The translations under genes and the position numbers were made by a program. 64,000 nucleotides of DNA, from the NCBI GenBank assembly GCA_022402535.1, contig JAKRSD010000020.1, positions 523,333-587,332 on the forward strand, written 5' to 3'. The number at the start of each line of letters is the position of its first letter. Position 1 is the first letter of the stretch. Shown piece after piece: positions 8,114-16,105 of this stretch. The notes beneath the pieces are model-generated. The model was not told the origin of the DNA and did not search any database. It saw nothing but the letters and a program-made list of their open reading frames with translations. Source of the DNA: Flavobacteriales bacterium. GTDB lineage: Bacteria; Bacteroidota; Bacteroidia; CAIKAF01.

Positions 8114-9304
8114 TTAATTCATGATTATGTCTGCCATGGAAGCCATAAGGGCGGCACCCTTAGCCAGCGCGGCTTCATCAATATCAAAGGTGTCCTGATG
8201 CACATTGGCAGTAATTCCTTTTTCAGGATTACCGGTTCCAAGTCTTAAAAAGCAGGATGGGATTATTTGCGAATAAAAAGCAAAATCTTCAGAAGCCATC
8301 CGGATTTCCAATTCTTTCACTTGGTCTTCTCCTAAAAGTATTCCGGCTTTTTCCGCAGCTTCGCGGGTGGTTTCATTATCGTTCACCAGACAGGGATACC
8401 CTTTTTCGATACGTGCTTCGCAGGTTGCCCCAAAGGAAGCCGCGGTTTCGTGGCAGATTCTTCGGATGATTTCGTGAGCCTCTTCTCGCCATTTTTCATC
8501 AAGCGTGCGGAAAGTTCCCTCCATATACACTTCGGACGGAATCACATTAGTGGCGCCTTCTGCCAACACTTTCCCGATGGTAAGCACCGACGGAATGGTA
8601 GGTTTTGCCGACCTTGAAACCAAGGTCTGTAAGGAGGTAATGATTTGTGCCGCAATGGGTACCGGATCTATGGCAAGTTCGGGCACGGCTCCGTGGCCGC
8701 CTTTTCCTTTTACGGTAATATACAGCTCATCGGCCGAGGCCATATACATGCCTTTTCTGAATCCGGCAGAGCCTACGGGCAAAGGGTTAAACACGTGCAG
8801 ACCAAAAATAGCGCTCGGTCGAATTTCGTTGAAAACCCCTTCTGCTATCATAAGCGAAGCTCCGCCGGGCAGTTTTTCTTCTGCCGGCTGAAAAAGGAAA
8901 AATACTTTTCCCTGCCACAATTCTTTGTTCTCGTTTAGTATTTTCAAAGCGCCCAATAGACAGGTTGAATGCACATCATGTCCGCATGCATGCATTACTC
9001 CCGTATTTTTTGAAGCATATTCTGTATTCGTTTTTTCTAAAATGGGAAGGGCATCCATATCGGCTCTCAGGGCAATGGTTTTTCCGGGTTTTCCGCTATC
9101 GAGAAGCCCCGTTATGCCGTAGCCCGCCACCCGGGTTTTGTGTTCAATGCCTAGGGTGGTAAGCTGATTGGAGATAAATGCCGAGGTTTCTTTTTCCTGA
9201 AAAGAGAGTTCGGGGTATTGATGAATATGTCGCCTGATTTTAATTAATTCACCAAGAAGGGCTTCTGCTTCAGAACGGATGATTTCAAAAGGGGTGTTTT
9301 TCAT
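8114..9304 (-). CDS. M20 family metal-dependent amidohydrolase
   Basis: 396 residues from the ATG at 9304, which overlaps the stop of the TauE-like gene (ATGA); a GTG four codons upstream is possible but less likely. The protein has the peptidase M20D pattern: LRADMDALPI, the metal-binding MHACGHDVHS, FLFQPAEE with the catalytic glutamate, and IFGLHV. A lid domain with the glycine-rich VKGKGGHGAVPE follows. Relatives hydrolyse N-acyl amino acids, hippurate or indole-acetyl amino acids; the precise substrate cannot be told. The overlap suggests translational coupling with a small membrane transporter, perhaps for a released anion, but that is speculation. Confidence 0.9.
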   Translation of the reverse strand: MKNTPFEIIRSEAEALLGELIKIRRHIHQYPELSFQEKETSAFISNQLTTLGIEHKTRVAGYGITGLLDSGKPGKTIALRADMDALPILEKTNTEYASKNTGVMHACGHDVHSTCLLGALKILNENKELWQGKVFFLFQPAEEKLPGGASLMIAEGVFNEIRPSAIFGLHVFNPLPVGSAGFRKGMYMASADELYITVKGKGGHGAVPELAIDPVPIAAQIITSLQTLVSRSAKPTIPSVLTIGKVLAEGATNVIPSEVYMEGTFRTLDEKWREEAHEIIRRICHETAASFGATCEARIEKGYPCLVNDNETTREAAEKAGILLGEDQVKELEIRMASEDFAFYSQIIPSCFLRLGTGNPEKGITANVHQDTFDIDEAALAKGAALMASMADIIMN

Positions 9305-9672
9305 TTTCCGAACCACATTTTAAGAGCAACCAGAATCATTATGGCAGCAAATGCTTTTTTTAAGATTTGGGTATCCATACCCTGCACCCAACGCGATGAA
9401 AAATAACTTCCGCCTATAAAAAAAAGAGCCACCACGGCAGCGTAAGTAAGGTTTGTGTTTCCCTGTTTGTAGTAATTCATAACAGATAACAGTCCCACCG
9501 GAAGGAGCATGATGGCCGCAATGCTGGTGCCTTGCGCCTGATGTTGGCTTAACCCCATAAAGTACATGAGGGCGGGTACAATCACAATTCCGCCTCCCAC
9601 TCCCATAAATCCACTTAAGACTCCCGCGGCAATACCGATGATTGCCAACGTAATAAATCCTGTAATATCCAT
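9301..9672 (-). CDS. TauE/SafE-family membrane protein, half-size
   Basis: 123 residues from ATG 9670-9672; longer frames begin beyond the promoter and are unlikely. Four hydrophobic helices are visible, with the family signature GFMGVGGGIVIVPALMYFMG followed by QAQGTSIAAIM. Classical TauE/SafE sulfite or organic-anion exporters have two such repeats in about 250 residues. This one holds a single repeat and probably works as a homodimer. It is the first gene of a two-gene unit with the M20 hydrolase and is divergent from the metallo-beta-lactamase-fold gene. Confidence 0.85.
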   Translation of the reverse strand: MDITGFITLAIIGIAAGVLSGFMGVGGGIVIVPALMYFMGLSQHQAQGTSIAAIMLLPVGLLSVMNYYKQGNTNLTYAAVVALFFIGGSYFSSRWVQGMDTQILKKAFAAIMILVALKMWFGK

Positions 9673-9694
9673 TTTGGGCACAATCAAATTTTGG

Positions 9695-9727
9695 TAAAAG
9701 TACATATTGCCGGTTATGCATGACAAA
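9695..9727 (-). promoter_or_regulatory. Promoter of the TauE-like/M20 unit
   Basis: Minus strand: TTTG at 9727-9724, 21 nt spacer, TACTTTTA at 9702-9695, one mismatch to TAnnTTTG. The ATG is 22 nt further on. Confidence 0.5.
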
Positions 9728-9746
9728 ATTTTGCTCAGGCAAGGCT

Positions 9747-9754
9747 TACATTTG
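9747..9754 (+). promoter_or_regulatory. -7 box upstream of the MBL-fold hydrolase
   Basis: TACATTTG is an exact TAnnTTTG match 18 nt before the ATG at 9773. The nearest TTTG is only 13 nt upstream, so a proper -33 element is not clear. Confidence 0.45.
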
Positions 9755-9772
9755 CTCTATAAAATTCAAAAA

Positions 9773-10411
9773 ATGCACATTCACTCTTTCGAATTTGGAC
9801 CTTTTGCCGAAAACACCTACGTGCTGAGCGATCCTGAAACCCAAATGGCTATCGTTGTAGATCCCGGATGTAGTAATCCCCATGAAGAGCAGGAACTGAA
9901 AGATTGGATTGAATCTCAAAATATTACAATTGCCAACGTGTTGCTTACCCATGCTCACGTAGATCATGTAATGGGCTGCCGGTTTGTTTGCGATGCCTTT
10001 AAAGTAGGCATTACCATGCATAAAGAAGATTTGTTTCTGTTGGAAAAGGGCCCCCAGATTGGTATGATGTACGGTTTTCCCGTTAAAGAAGCTCCTGCAC
10101 CCGAACATTTTTTATCACCCGGCGATATTTTCACCTTTGGGCAGGTAGAGCTTCAGGTGCTATTTACCCCGGGCCACAGTCCGGGAAGCATTTCTTTTGT
10201 TCATACTTCCTCAAAATCAATCTTTTCCGGAGATGTTTTATTTAAAGGCTCCATTGGCAGAACGGATTTACCCGGGGGGAGTTTTGACGTGTTAATCAAT
10301 TCCATCAAATCACAATTATTTGTGTATGATGATGATTATAAAGTATATAGTGGTCATGGAGGGGTAACCACTTTAGGCGAAGAACGCCGGTTTAATCCCT
10401 TTTTGAAGTAA
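9773..10411 (+). CDS. Metallo-beta-lactamase-fold hydrolase (glyoxalase II-like)
   Basis: 212 residues from ATG 9773; an upstream in-frame ATG at 9707 precedes the predicted promoter box. The zinc ligand motif is LLTHAHVDHVMG (HxHxDH). Further ligands are in TPGHSPGSISF (His), IFSGDVLFKGSIGRTDLPGG (Asp) and VYSGHGGVTTLG (His). This order matches YcbL-type and other small glyoxalase II-like thioesterases of the cytoplasm. The true substrate is uncertain; S-lactoylglutathione is unlikely to be general in Bacteroidota. It is monocistronic and divergent from the TauE-like gene. Confidence 0.9.
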   Translation: MHIHSFEFGPFAENTYVLSDPETQMAIVVDPGCSNPHEEQELKDWIESQNITIANVLLTHAHVDHVMGCRFVCDAFKVGITMHKEDLFLLEKGPQIGMMYGFPVKEAPAPEHFLSPGDIFTFGQVELQVLFTPGHSPGSISFVHTSSKSIFSGDVLFKGSIGRTDLPGGSFDVLINSIKSQLFVYDDDYKVYSGHGGVTTLGEERRFNPFLK

Positions 10412-10446
10412 TTCCCAATCTTTATTATCTGAATTGGTGTAAACTA

Positions 10447-10478
10447 TTTGCGCCTGAATATGCTATTTAATACATTTT
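10447..10478 (+). promoter_or_regulatory. Promoter match in the 10.4-10.9 kb gap
   Basis: TTTG at 10447-10450, exactly 20 nt, then TACATTTT at 10471-10478 (seven of eight to the TAnnTTTG box, counting the two free positions). No convincing ORF starts downstream before the terminator at 10784. Confidence 0.45.
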
Positions 10479-10483
10479 CAGTG

Positions 10484-10827
10484 TATTATCTGCGCGATTG
10501 TATAAGAAGCACATATTCAGTTGGATGTGTGTTTTTTCGTCGGACACGACCCTTTTTTCATGAAGTCGAACCTAGTTTTAAGGCTTTAAAAAAAATTTCT
10601 ATCTATTTTAAAATCAAACTTTTGAACGTTCGCATTTGGCGGTTTGGACACACTAAACCCCAAGGCGGCCTTATGTGGACTTTCAATCTTCAAAATCGTG
10701 GAATCTTTGTCTTGTCAAAATGATCAACGAAAGAAGATAATCGAGACAAAAAATAAGTAAAATATTTCAAGCGTGCATGGGGCGCCTGCCGTTTTTCACA
10801 GGATGTGGAAAGCGGCAGGCTTTTTTT
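10484..10827 (+). ncRNA. Candidate structured non-coding RNA, about 345 nt
   Basis: The 518-base gap between two plus-strand genes (10412-10929) holds a promoter match ending at 10478 and a strong terminator ending at 10827. It also holds a stable hairpin at 10636-10663 (TTGG-C-GGTTT paired with AAACC-CCAA around a nine-base loop). The only ORF in it (10448-10723) has unconvincing composition and starts before the predicted transcript. I do not see the conserved cores of RNase P RNA, tmRNA or SRP RNA. Start and end are inferred. A long leader for the DUF2147 gene is ruled against by the terminator. Confidence 0.35.
10784..10827 (+). terminator. Strong Rho-independent terminator
   Basis: GCCTGCCG at 10784-10791 pairs perfectly with CGGCAGGC at 10813-10820, and the interior (TTTTCAC with GTGGAAA) pairs with one mismatch. 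Seven Ts follow. It lies 373 nt after the MBL-fold gene stop, so it more likely ends an independent transcript. Confidence 0.85.
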
Positions 10828-10929
10828 AGGAGAATCCCATCGGATTTCAAAATCCTTAAAACCACCCGCTTGTAAATCGGGTTAGGCTACTCTTATCCAA
10901 AACCTTTATTTTGCAGAACATTTTCGGCT

Positions 10930-11367
10930 ATGTTCAGAGGTTTAATCATCCTTTTTCTACTTATTCCGTCCGGTCTTTGGGCACAGGATGCCGACCGTAT
11001 TTTGGGACTTTGGCAAAATGAGGCCCGCGATAAAGTGGTGGAAATTTATAAAGCCGACGGAAAATACCACGGACGCATACATTGGCTGAAAGAACCCAAA
11101 AACCCCGATGGAAGTTGGCGCAGAGATGTGCACAATAATAAGCCGGAACGCCGTTCCAGACTGCTTTTGGGAATCGATGTGTTCAAAAACTTTACTTACA
11201 ACGCTTCTGATGGAGAATGGGATGGAGGAGAAATCTATTCTGAATATTCAGGAAATACCTACAATGCTAAAATGTGGCTTAACAATAATGGAGAACTCCG
11301 CGTGAAGGGCTATTTAGGCTTTTTGTGGTTTTTGGGCAGAACAAATACCTATTACAGAAAATATTAA
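10930..11367 (+). CDS. DUF2147 secreted protein
   Basis: 145 residues with a cleavable signal peptide (hydrophobic to about residue 17, then GLWAQDA). The mature part shows the DUF2147 pattern: ILGLWQNEARDKVVEIYKADG, GRIHWLKEPKNPDG, DGEWDGGEIYSEYSG and a final LRVKGYLGFLWFLGRTNTYYR. The family is a small periplasmic beta protein whose known structures resemble lipocalins; its ligand is not known. The gene is 10 nt before the AraC-type regulator, so the two may be transcribed together. Confidence 0.85.
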   Translation: MFRGLIILFLLIPSGLWAQDADRILGLWQNEARDKVVEIYKADGKYHGRIHWLKEPKNPDGSWRRDVHNNKPERRSRLLLGIDVFKNFTYNASDGEWDGGEIYSEYSGNTYNAKMWLNNNGELRVKGYLGFLWFLGRTNTYYRKY

Positions 11368-11377
11368 TGTGTAATTT

Positions 11378-12598
11378 TTGAAAGAGGCTATTCTATATAT
11401 CGGATTGTCGCAGGGGTTGTTTGCCGCTTTCGTCATTTTTACGAAGCGCAAAAAACAAACCTCCGACCGCCTGCTTATAGCCTGGCTTCTGTTGATATGC
11501 CTTAAATTTTTGATTCTCCTTTTGTACGACGAGTACGGAGAGTTTTTTGATGTCGGTTTTTCCAGCGGTTTTATTCCCCTTTCTTTCGGACCGTTTTTGT
11601 ATCTCTATACCAAACACATCACCGACGAAGATGCCCGTTTCGGCTTTCGCGAGATTCTGCATGCGGCACCATTCTTCATTCTTACTGCGTTCTATTTTGC
11701 GTTTTTTCAGGAAAGGGTGGATTTTTCAGACCACATGTATTTGGTTTCGGATGAATATATTGGCGTGCGTATTTTGTATGCCTCGGTGTATTTTATCTCC
11801 ATTTTCACCTATACCGCATTAACCTACAGGCTACTTTACCACTACCGAAAAAACATGGTAAACCGCTTTTCGTTTGAATCGGGCAAAAACCAGCTCAAAT
11901 GGCTTTACTTCACAGCCGGACTTATAACGGCCACATTTACTTTTTACTTTTTTGTGGGATTGGTAAACGCTATCAATAAAAAACCGATTGTAGACAGCGA
12001 ACTTATGGCCAACTTGGGCTTAACCGTAATGACATTTTCGGTAAGTTATTTTGGTATCAAACAGCAGGCTTTGTTCCGCGATCCGCAGGTTTATCTCCAA
12101 TCCGAAAAAGCAGAACAAAAAGAAGAAATGGATGTAAATCCATTACCCAAAGCAGAAAAAAAGGCTGAGTTCACGGAAGAAAATTCACCCGAAGAAGAAA
12201 AAGAAAAATACAAACGCTCGGGCCTGAAAGAGGAAGATGCGGAAATCTACATAGAGCGGTTATTGGCTTTTATGGAACGTGAAAAACCATATCTGGATGA
12301 AGAAATGACCATTCAGGACCTTTCGGCTAAAATCAATATCAGCAAACACCACCTTACCCAGATTTTAAACAATCATCTGGGGAAGAACTTTTTCACGTTT
12401 GTAAATGAATACCGCATAGAAGAGGTAAAACGCAAACTTGCCGATGAAGCCTTTGACCACCTTACCATTATGGGTATTGCCTACGATTGCGGGTTTAACT
12501 CAAAATCCTCTTTTAATAATATCTTTAAGCAATATACCGGCCTCACGCCTTCGGAATATAAAAAACAGGTAGTAAAAATCCGCGAAGCGGATTCCTAA
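11378..12598 (+). CDS. Membrane-anchored AraC-family transcriptional regulator
   Basis: 406 residues. The start must be TTG at 11378, because an in-frame stop lies two codons upstream (11372-11374) and no ATG is in frame near it. The N-terminal 230 residues contain about six to seven hydrophobic helices. A charged linker follows (about 235-285, rich in Glu and Lys). The last 100 residues are an AraC double helix-turn-helix (MTIQDLSAKINISKHHLTQ and FDHLTIMGIAYDCGFNSKS). Such 7TM-AraC proteins are common in Bacteroidota and are thought to pass a membrane signal straight to DNA. Targets are unknown; DUF2147 upstream and MscS downstream suggest envelope or osmotic stress. Confidence 0.85.
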   Translation: MKEAILYIGLSQGLFAAFVIFTKRKKQTSDRLLIAWLLLICLKFLILLLYDEYGEFFDVGFSSGFIPLSFGPFLYLYTKHITDEDARFGFREILHAAPFFILTAFYFAFFQERVDFSDHMYLVSDEYIGVRILYASVYFISIFTYTALTYRLLYHYRKNMVNRFSFESGKNQLKWLYFTAGLITATFTFYFFVGLVNAINKKPIVDSELMANLGLTVMTFSVSYFGIKQQALFRDPQVYLQSEKAEQKEEMDVNPLPKAEKKAEFTEENSPEEEKEKYKRSGLKEEDAEIYIERLLAFMEREKPYLDEEMTIQDLSAKINISKHHLTQILNNHLGKNFFTFVNEYRIEEVKRKLADEAFDHLTIMGIAYDCGFNSKSSFNNIFKQYTGLTPSEYKKQVVKIREADS

Positions 12599-12611
12599 AA
12601 AAAGATTGACC

Positions 12612-13427
12612 ATGAAAAAATACTTTGATTTTACCCTGATCAGTTTTGGAGAATTTCACCTGAAGTTTCATCATATTTTCACGCTGTTTCTCATTTTTAT
12701 TACCGCATTCATTATTCAGCTTTTTGTCAGAAAGTTGATTTTCAGAATGAAGCGCGTGGAGAAATCAAAACGTTACACGATTTACAAACTCTTTCAGTAC
12801 TTCTTTTGGCTTGCAGTATTAATTTATAGTCTACAGTCGCTCGGAATCAACATTTCATTATTACTTGCAGGTTCTGCGGCGTTGTTGGTGGGGTTTGGAC
12901 TGGGCATGCAGCATATTTTCGGCGATTTTGTGTCCGGAATTATATTATTGTTGGACGGTTCGTTAAAAGTGGGTGATGTAATCGAACTGAATAATATGAT
13001 TTGTGTGGTGAAAGAAATCAACTTCAGAACCACCACCGTTATGGGGCGCAACGAAAATTATATCATTGTACCCAACTCAGAACTCACCCGCTATCAGGTG
13101 GTAAACTGGACACACAGCCGGGTTTCTTCGCGCTTTAAAGTAACCGTTCGGGTAGAATATGGAGCCGATATCAACCTGGTGATGCAGTTGCTTAAAGAGG
13201 CTGCCCAAAAACACCCCATGGTGCTTAAAAATCATCAATGTTTTGCGTGGCTGGAGGAGTATGGAGAATCGGCCCTGATTTTTTCGGTCTTTTTTTGGTC
13301 GGATGAAGTGTTTATAATCGAAAAAGTATGCAGCGATATTCGGGTTTCTATTTACAACGCATTCCGGGAACATAATCTGCATATTCCCTTTCCGCAGCGT
13401 ACGCTGCACATTAAAAAAGAGGATTAG
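12612..13427 (+). CDS. Small-conductance mechanosensitive channel, MscS family
   Basis: 271 residues from ATG 12612 (a TTG two codons upstream is less likely). Three membrane helices are seen. The pore-lining TM3 shows the alternating Ala/Gly pattern LLLAGSAALLVGFGLGMQH, continuing into FGDFVSGIILLLDGSLKVGD, the start of the cytoplasmic beta domain. The later RNENYIIVPNSEL is also typical. The channel opens on membrane tension and releases solutes during osmotic downshift. It starts 13 nt after the AraC gene and converges on tyrS with a four-base overlap of the 3' ends. Confidence 0.92.
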   Translation: MKKYFDFTLISFGEFHLKFHHIFTLFLIFITAFIIQLFVRKLIFRMKRVEKSKRYTIYKLFQYFFWLAVLIYSLQSLGINISLLLAGSAALLVGFGLGMQHIFGDFVSGIILLLDGSLKVGDVIELNNMICVVKEINFRTTTVMGRNENYIIVPNSELTRYQVVNWTHSRVSSRFKVTVRVEYGADINLVMQLLKEAAQKHPMVLKNHQCFAWLEEYGESALIFSVFFWSDEVFIIEKVCSDIRVSIYNAFREHNLHIPFPQRTLHIKKED

Positions 13428-14695
13428 TGAACAACCACCAGATTGTAGTTCTTTTTCCCTTTTCCAACCAGTAAAAATTTTCCGGCGATGAGATTACTTT
13501 CGTTAATGATTACGTTTTCGCCTGCATTTTCTTTGTTCAAAAACACACCATTGTTCTGAAACATACGGCGGGCTTCTCCCTTGGAAGGAAAAATAGCGGT
13601 TTCTTCAGAAACCAGCGAAAGCATGGAAATGCCTGCTTTCAGTTTTTCTCTGTCCACTTCAAAGGTGGGTACACCTTCAAACACAGAAATAATCCGTTGT
13701 TCATCAAATGCCGCTAATTGTTCTGCGGTTCCACGGCCAAAAAGCAATTCTGAGGCTTCCAGTGCTTTCCGGTATTCGTCGGCACCGTGTATCCAGGTGG
13801 TTACATCTTCGGCCAATGTTTTTTGTAACACCCGTTCGTGTGTGGCTTCATGATGTTTGGCGATGAGTTCATCCAATTCTTCCACCGGACGAAAAGAGAA
13901 TATTTTAATGAGCTTGAGGGCTTCGGCATCTGTAATATTTAGCCAAAACTGGTAAAATTTATAAGGACTGGTAAACTCAGGCGACAGCCACACATTTCCC
14001 TGTTCCGACTTGCCGAATTTAGAACCGTCAGCTTTCGTAATCAGGGGGGCCACCAAAGCATAAGCTTCTCCCTGCGCTTTACGGCGGATAAATTCGGTTC
14101 CGGTGGTAATATTTCCCCACTGGTCCGAACCGCCCATCTGCAATTTTACCTCCTGGTTTTTCCATAGATGGTAAAAATCATATCCCTGAATAAGCTGGTA
14201 GCTGAACTCGGTGAAAGAAATACCGGTTTCCAGACGGTTTTTCACGCTGTCTTTGGCCATCATATAGTTCACCGAGATGTGTTTTCCGGCTTCGCGCAGA
14301 AACTCCAAAAACGAAAAGTTTTTTATCCAATCATAATTATTTACCAAAATAGCAGCGTTAGGCCCGGTGAAGTCAATCAGTTTTTCCAGTTGGGCTTTTA
14401 TGGCGTTTACATTTTGTTGCAGTTGTTCTTCACTGATCAGATTGCGTTCGGCCGATTTTCCCGAAGGATCGCCAATCATACCCGTAGCTCCGCCCACCAA
14501 CACCACCGGAGTGTGACCTGCTTGCTGAAGATGACGGAGCAGAATCACCGGAACCAAATTTCCAATATGCAGCGAAGTGGCCGTAGGGTCGAATCCAACA
14601 TAGCCTTTCACTTTGTTCTCATTCAGAAATTCTTCGGTACCCGGGATACTGTCGTGCAGAAGGCCCCTACGACGCAATTCTTCAACAAAATTCAT
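13424..14695 (-). CDS. tyrS: Tyrosyl-tRNA synthetase
   Basis: 423 residues from ATG 14693-14695; the GTG two codons upstream is an alternative. The class I signatures are HIGN in SLHIGNLVPVILLRHLQ (HIGH motif) and KFGKS in DGSKFGKSEQGNVWL (KMSKS motif). The tyrosine-binding LIQGYDFYHLW and GGSDQWGNI are also visible. The C-terminal 60 residues form an S4 RNA-binding domain. It charges tRNA-Tyr in the cytoplasm. A -7 box TACTTTTG lies upstream at 14727-14720. Confidence 0.96.
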   Translation of the reverse strand: MNFVEELRRRGLLHDSIPGTEEFLNENKVKGYVGFDPTATSLHIGNLVPVILLRHLQQAGHTPVVLVGGATGMIGDPSGKSAERNLISEEQLQQNVNAIKAQLEKLIDFTGPNAAILVNNYDWIKNFSFLEFLREAGKHISVNYMMAKDSVKNRLETGISFTEFSYQLIQGYDFYHLWKNQEVKLQMGGSDQWGNITTGTEFIRRKAQGEAYALVAPLITKADGSKFGKSEQGNVWLSPEFTSPYKFYQFWLNITDAEALKLIKIFSFRPVEELDELIAKHHEATHERVLQKTLAEDVTTWIHGADEYRKALEASELLFGRGTAEQLAAFDEQRIISVFEGVPTFEVDREKLKAGISMLSLVSEETAIFPSKGEARRMFQNNGVFLNKENAGENVIINESNLIAGKFLLVGKGKKNYNLVVVH

Positions 14696-14719
14696 AATCA
14701 CTTACTTAGTATAGGGCTG

Positions 14720-14727
14720 CAAAAGTA
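14720..14727 (-). promoter_or_regulatory. -7 box of tyrS
   Basis: TACTTTTG on the minus strand, an exact TAnnTTTG match, 24 nt before the ATG. No good -33 element is seen. Confidence 0.5.
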
Positions 14728-14804
14728 GTGAATTCATCCAGCCATTTTTTTCACTTGTACTTATTTTACTATTACCTTCGCTATAAGAATTTTAGGTTTC
14801 AGCG

Positions 14805-15323
14805 ATGCGCTATCTGTTTATAGGATTAATTTACCTCAGTCTTTTTGTGGCCTGCAAGAAGCAGGATCCGCTTTTCGACGGCCCGGGAAAACGACCTGTG
14901 TATATCAGTTATGAAGAATTAACAGACATCCGAAACGAAGAAATTCAACCTGTAACCAATTCAGGACCTATTTTTTTAAGAGACCCTTACCTTTTTATGG
15001 TTGAAAAGAAACAAGGAATTCACGTTTTTGAAATCAGCAACTCAAGCGACCCCCAACCGGTTACATTTTTTAAGATTCCGGGAGTGAATGATTTTACTCT
15101 TTCAGGAGATTTTCTTTATGCCGATAATGGTCCCAATCTTGTCACGATCAACATTTCCGATATTTTGAATATTCAAGTGGTGAGTATTCAGAATGAAATG
15201 TTTCAGCCCATGCTCTTTCCGCCTGATCATGAAGGTTTTTTTGAATGTGCAGATCCTTCAAAAGGTTTTGTAAGCAGTTGGAAAGACGCAATTTTAATTA
15301 ATGCAGCATGTCAAACCTGGTAA
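14805..15323 (+). CDS. LVIVD-type lipoprotein, short form
   Basis: 172 residues with a lipobox (SLFVACKKQ, Cys near residue 17). After a short linker, the sequence shows two or three blades of the LVIVD beta-propeller type: a displayed value, then HVFEISNSSDPQPVTFFKIPG, then LVTINISDILNIQVVSI. The C-terminus FECADPSKGFVSSWKDA resembles natural ends of this family, so it is not obviously truncated. It is a probable periplasmic or surface protein of unknown function. The next gene starts two bases after the stop and encodes a longer relative. Confidence 0.7.
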   Translation: MRYLFIGLIYLSLFVACKKQDPLFDGPGKRPVYISYEELTDIRNEEIQPVTNSGPIFLRDPYLFMVEKKQGIHVFEISNSSDPQPVTFFKIPGVNDFTLSGDFLYADNGPNLVTINISDILNIQVVSIQNEMFQPMLFPPDHEGFFECADPSKGFVSSWKDAILINAACQTW

Positions 15324-15325
15324 AT

Positions 15326-16099
15326 ATGAAAAAGATTATTCCCTTCTTCCTTTTTGTGGCCGTGTTGGCCGGCGCCTGCGAAAAGCAGGGCGAAACGTTT
15401 ATTCCGAACAGTGCCCAGAATGGCAACGGTCAATCAGGCTCCATTACCCGTTTTGCTGTATATGGCGAATACTTATATGCCTTAGATCAAAACCAAATTC
15501 AGGTGTACAAATTCAATGCATCGGGCACGCCTGTTCTCGTAAATAAAGTAGAAACCCAGTGGGGGTTGGAAACCATCATTATTTATGAAGAAACCATTTA
15601 TGTAGGCTCTACCACCTCACTTTACATTCTGGATATCACTAATCCCGAAAATCCAATTTTACTGAGCCAGACAGACCGCGAAACGGATTTGGCCGGCGGT
15701 TGCGACCCTGTGGTTGTAAAAGGTATATATGCTTTTTCCACGATTAAAATTATTCCCAATGTCTGCGGATTGGTGAATCAAACCAGCCGCCTGTTGGTGT
15801 ATGATGTTTCTGATAAAACGGCTCCCGTACTCGTTGGCGGGCATGATATGATGATGCCAAACGGACTGGGATATAAAGACAATACCTTGTTTGTTTGTGA
15901 TGAAGGGGCGGCTGCCGTTGTGGTGTTTGATATAACCGATCCGGCAAACTGCACCCCTATTTCTGCCATTGACATAACCGACCCCGTGGACGTAATCATC
16001 AACGGAAACCGTATGGTGGTTTCCACCAAAACGGGCTTCAGCTTTTATGATGTAACCAACCCCTCGCAGGTACTTTCAATGGGCAGCTTAAGCTTCTAA
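15326..16099 (+). CDS. LVIVD-repeat lipoprotein, long form
   Basis: 257 residues from ATG 15326, two bases behind the previous stop; an ATG six codons earlier overlaps that gene. The signal peptide ends in a lipobox (VLAGACEKQ). Repeated units of the form LYILDITNPENPILLSQ, LLVYDVSDKTAPVLVGG, VVVFDITDPANCTPIS and FSFYDVTNPSQVLSMGS recur about every 45-55 residues, the LVIVD beta-propeller pattern. The family is surface-exposed in Bacteroidota with no settled function. With its short paralogue and the downstream barrel it forms a tight three-gene unit. Confidence 0.8.
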   Translation: MKKIIPFFLFVAVLAGACEKQGETFIPNSAQNGNGQSGSITRFAVYGEYLYALDQNQIQVYKFNASGTPVLVNKVETQWGLETIIIYEETIYVGSTTSLYILDITNPENPILLSQTDRETDLAGGCDPVVVKGIYAFSTIKIIPNVCGLVNQTSRLLVYDVSDKTAPVLVGGHDMMMPNGLGYKDNTLFVCDEGAAAVVVFDITDPANCTPISAIDITDPVDVIINGNRMVVSTKTGFSFYDVTNPSQVLSMGSLSF

Positions 16100-16105
16100 A
16101 TAGAT

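Noticed and set aside
9707..9772. Longer N-terminus for the MBL-fold hydrolase
   Set aside because: The -7 box at 9747-9754 lies inside it and the family N-terminus begins at the ATG 9773.
10448..10723. 91-codon plus-strand ORF in the 10.4-10.9 kb gap
   Set aside because: Composition is unlike a protein, no domain or signal is seen, it begins inside the promoter match, and the strong terminator and hairpin suit an RNA better.
10484..10827. RNase P RNA, tmRNA or SRP RNA in the gap
   Set aside because: The conserved core sequences of these RNAs could not be found by reading; 6S RNA could not be excluded.
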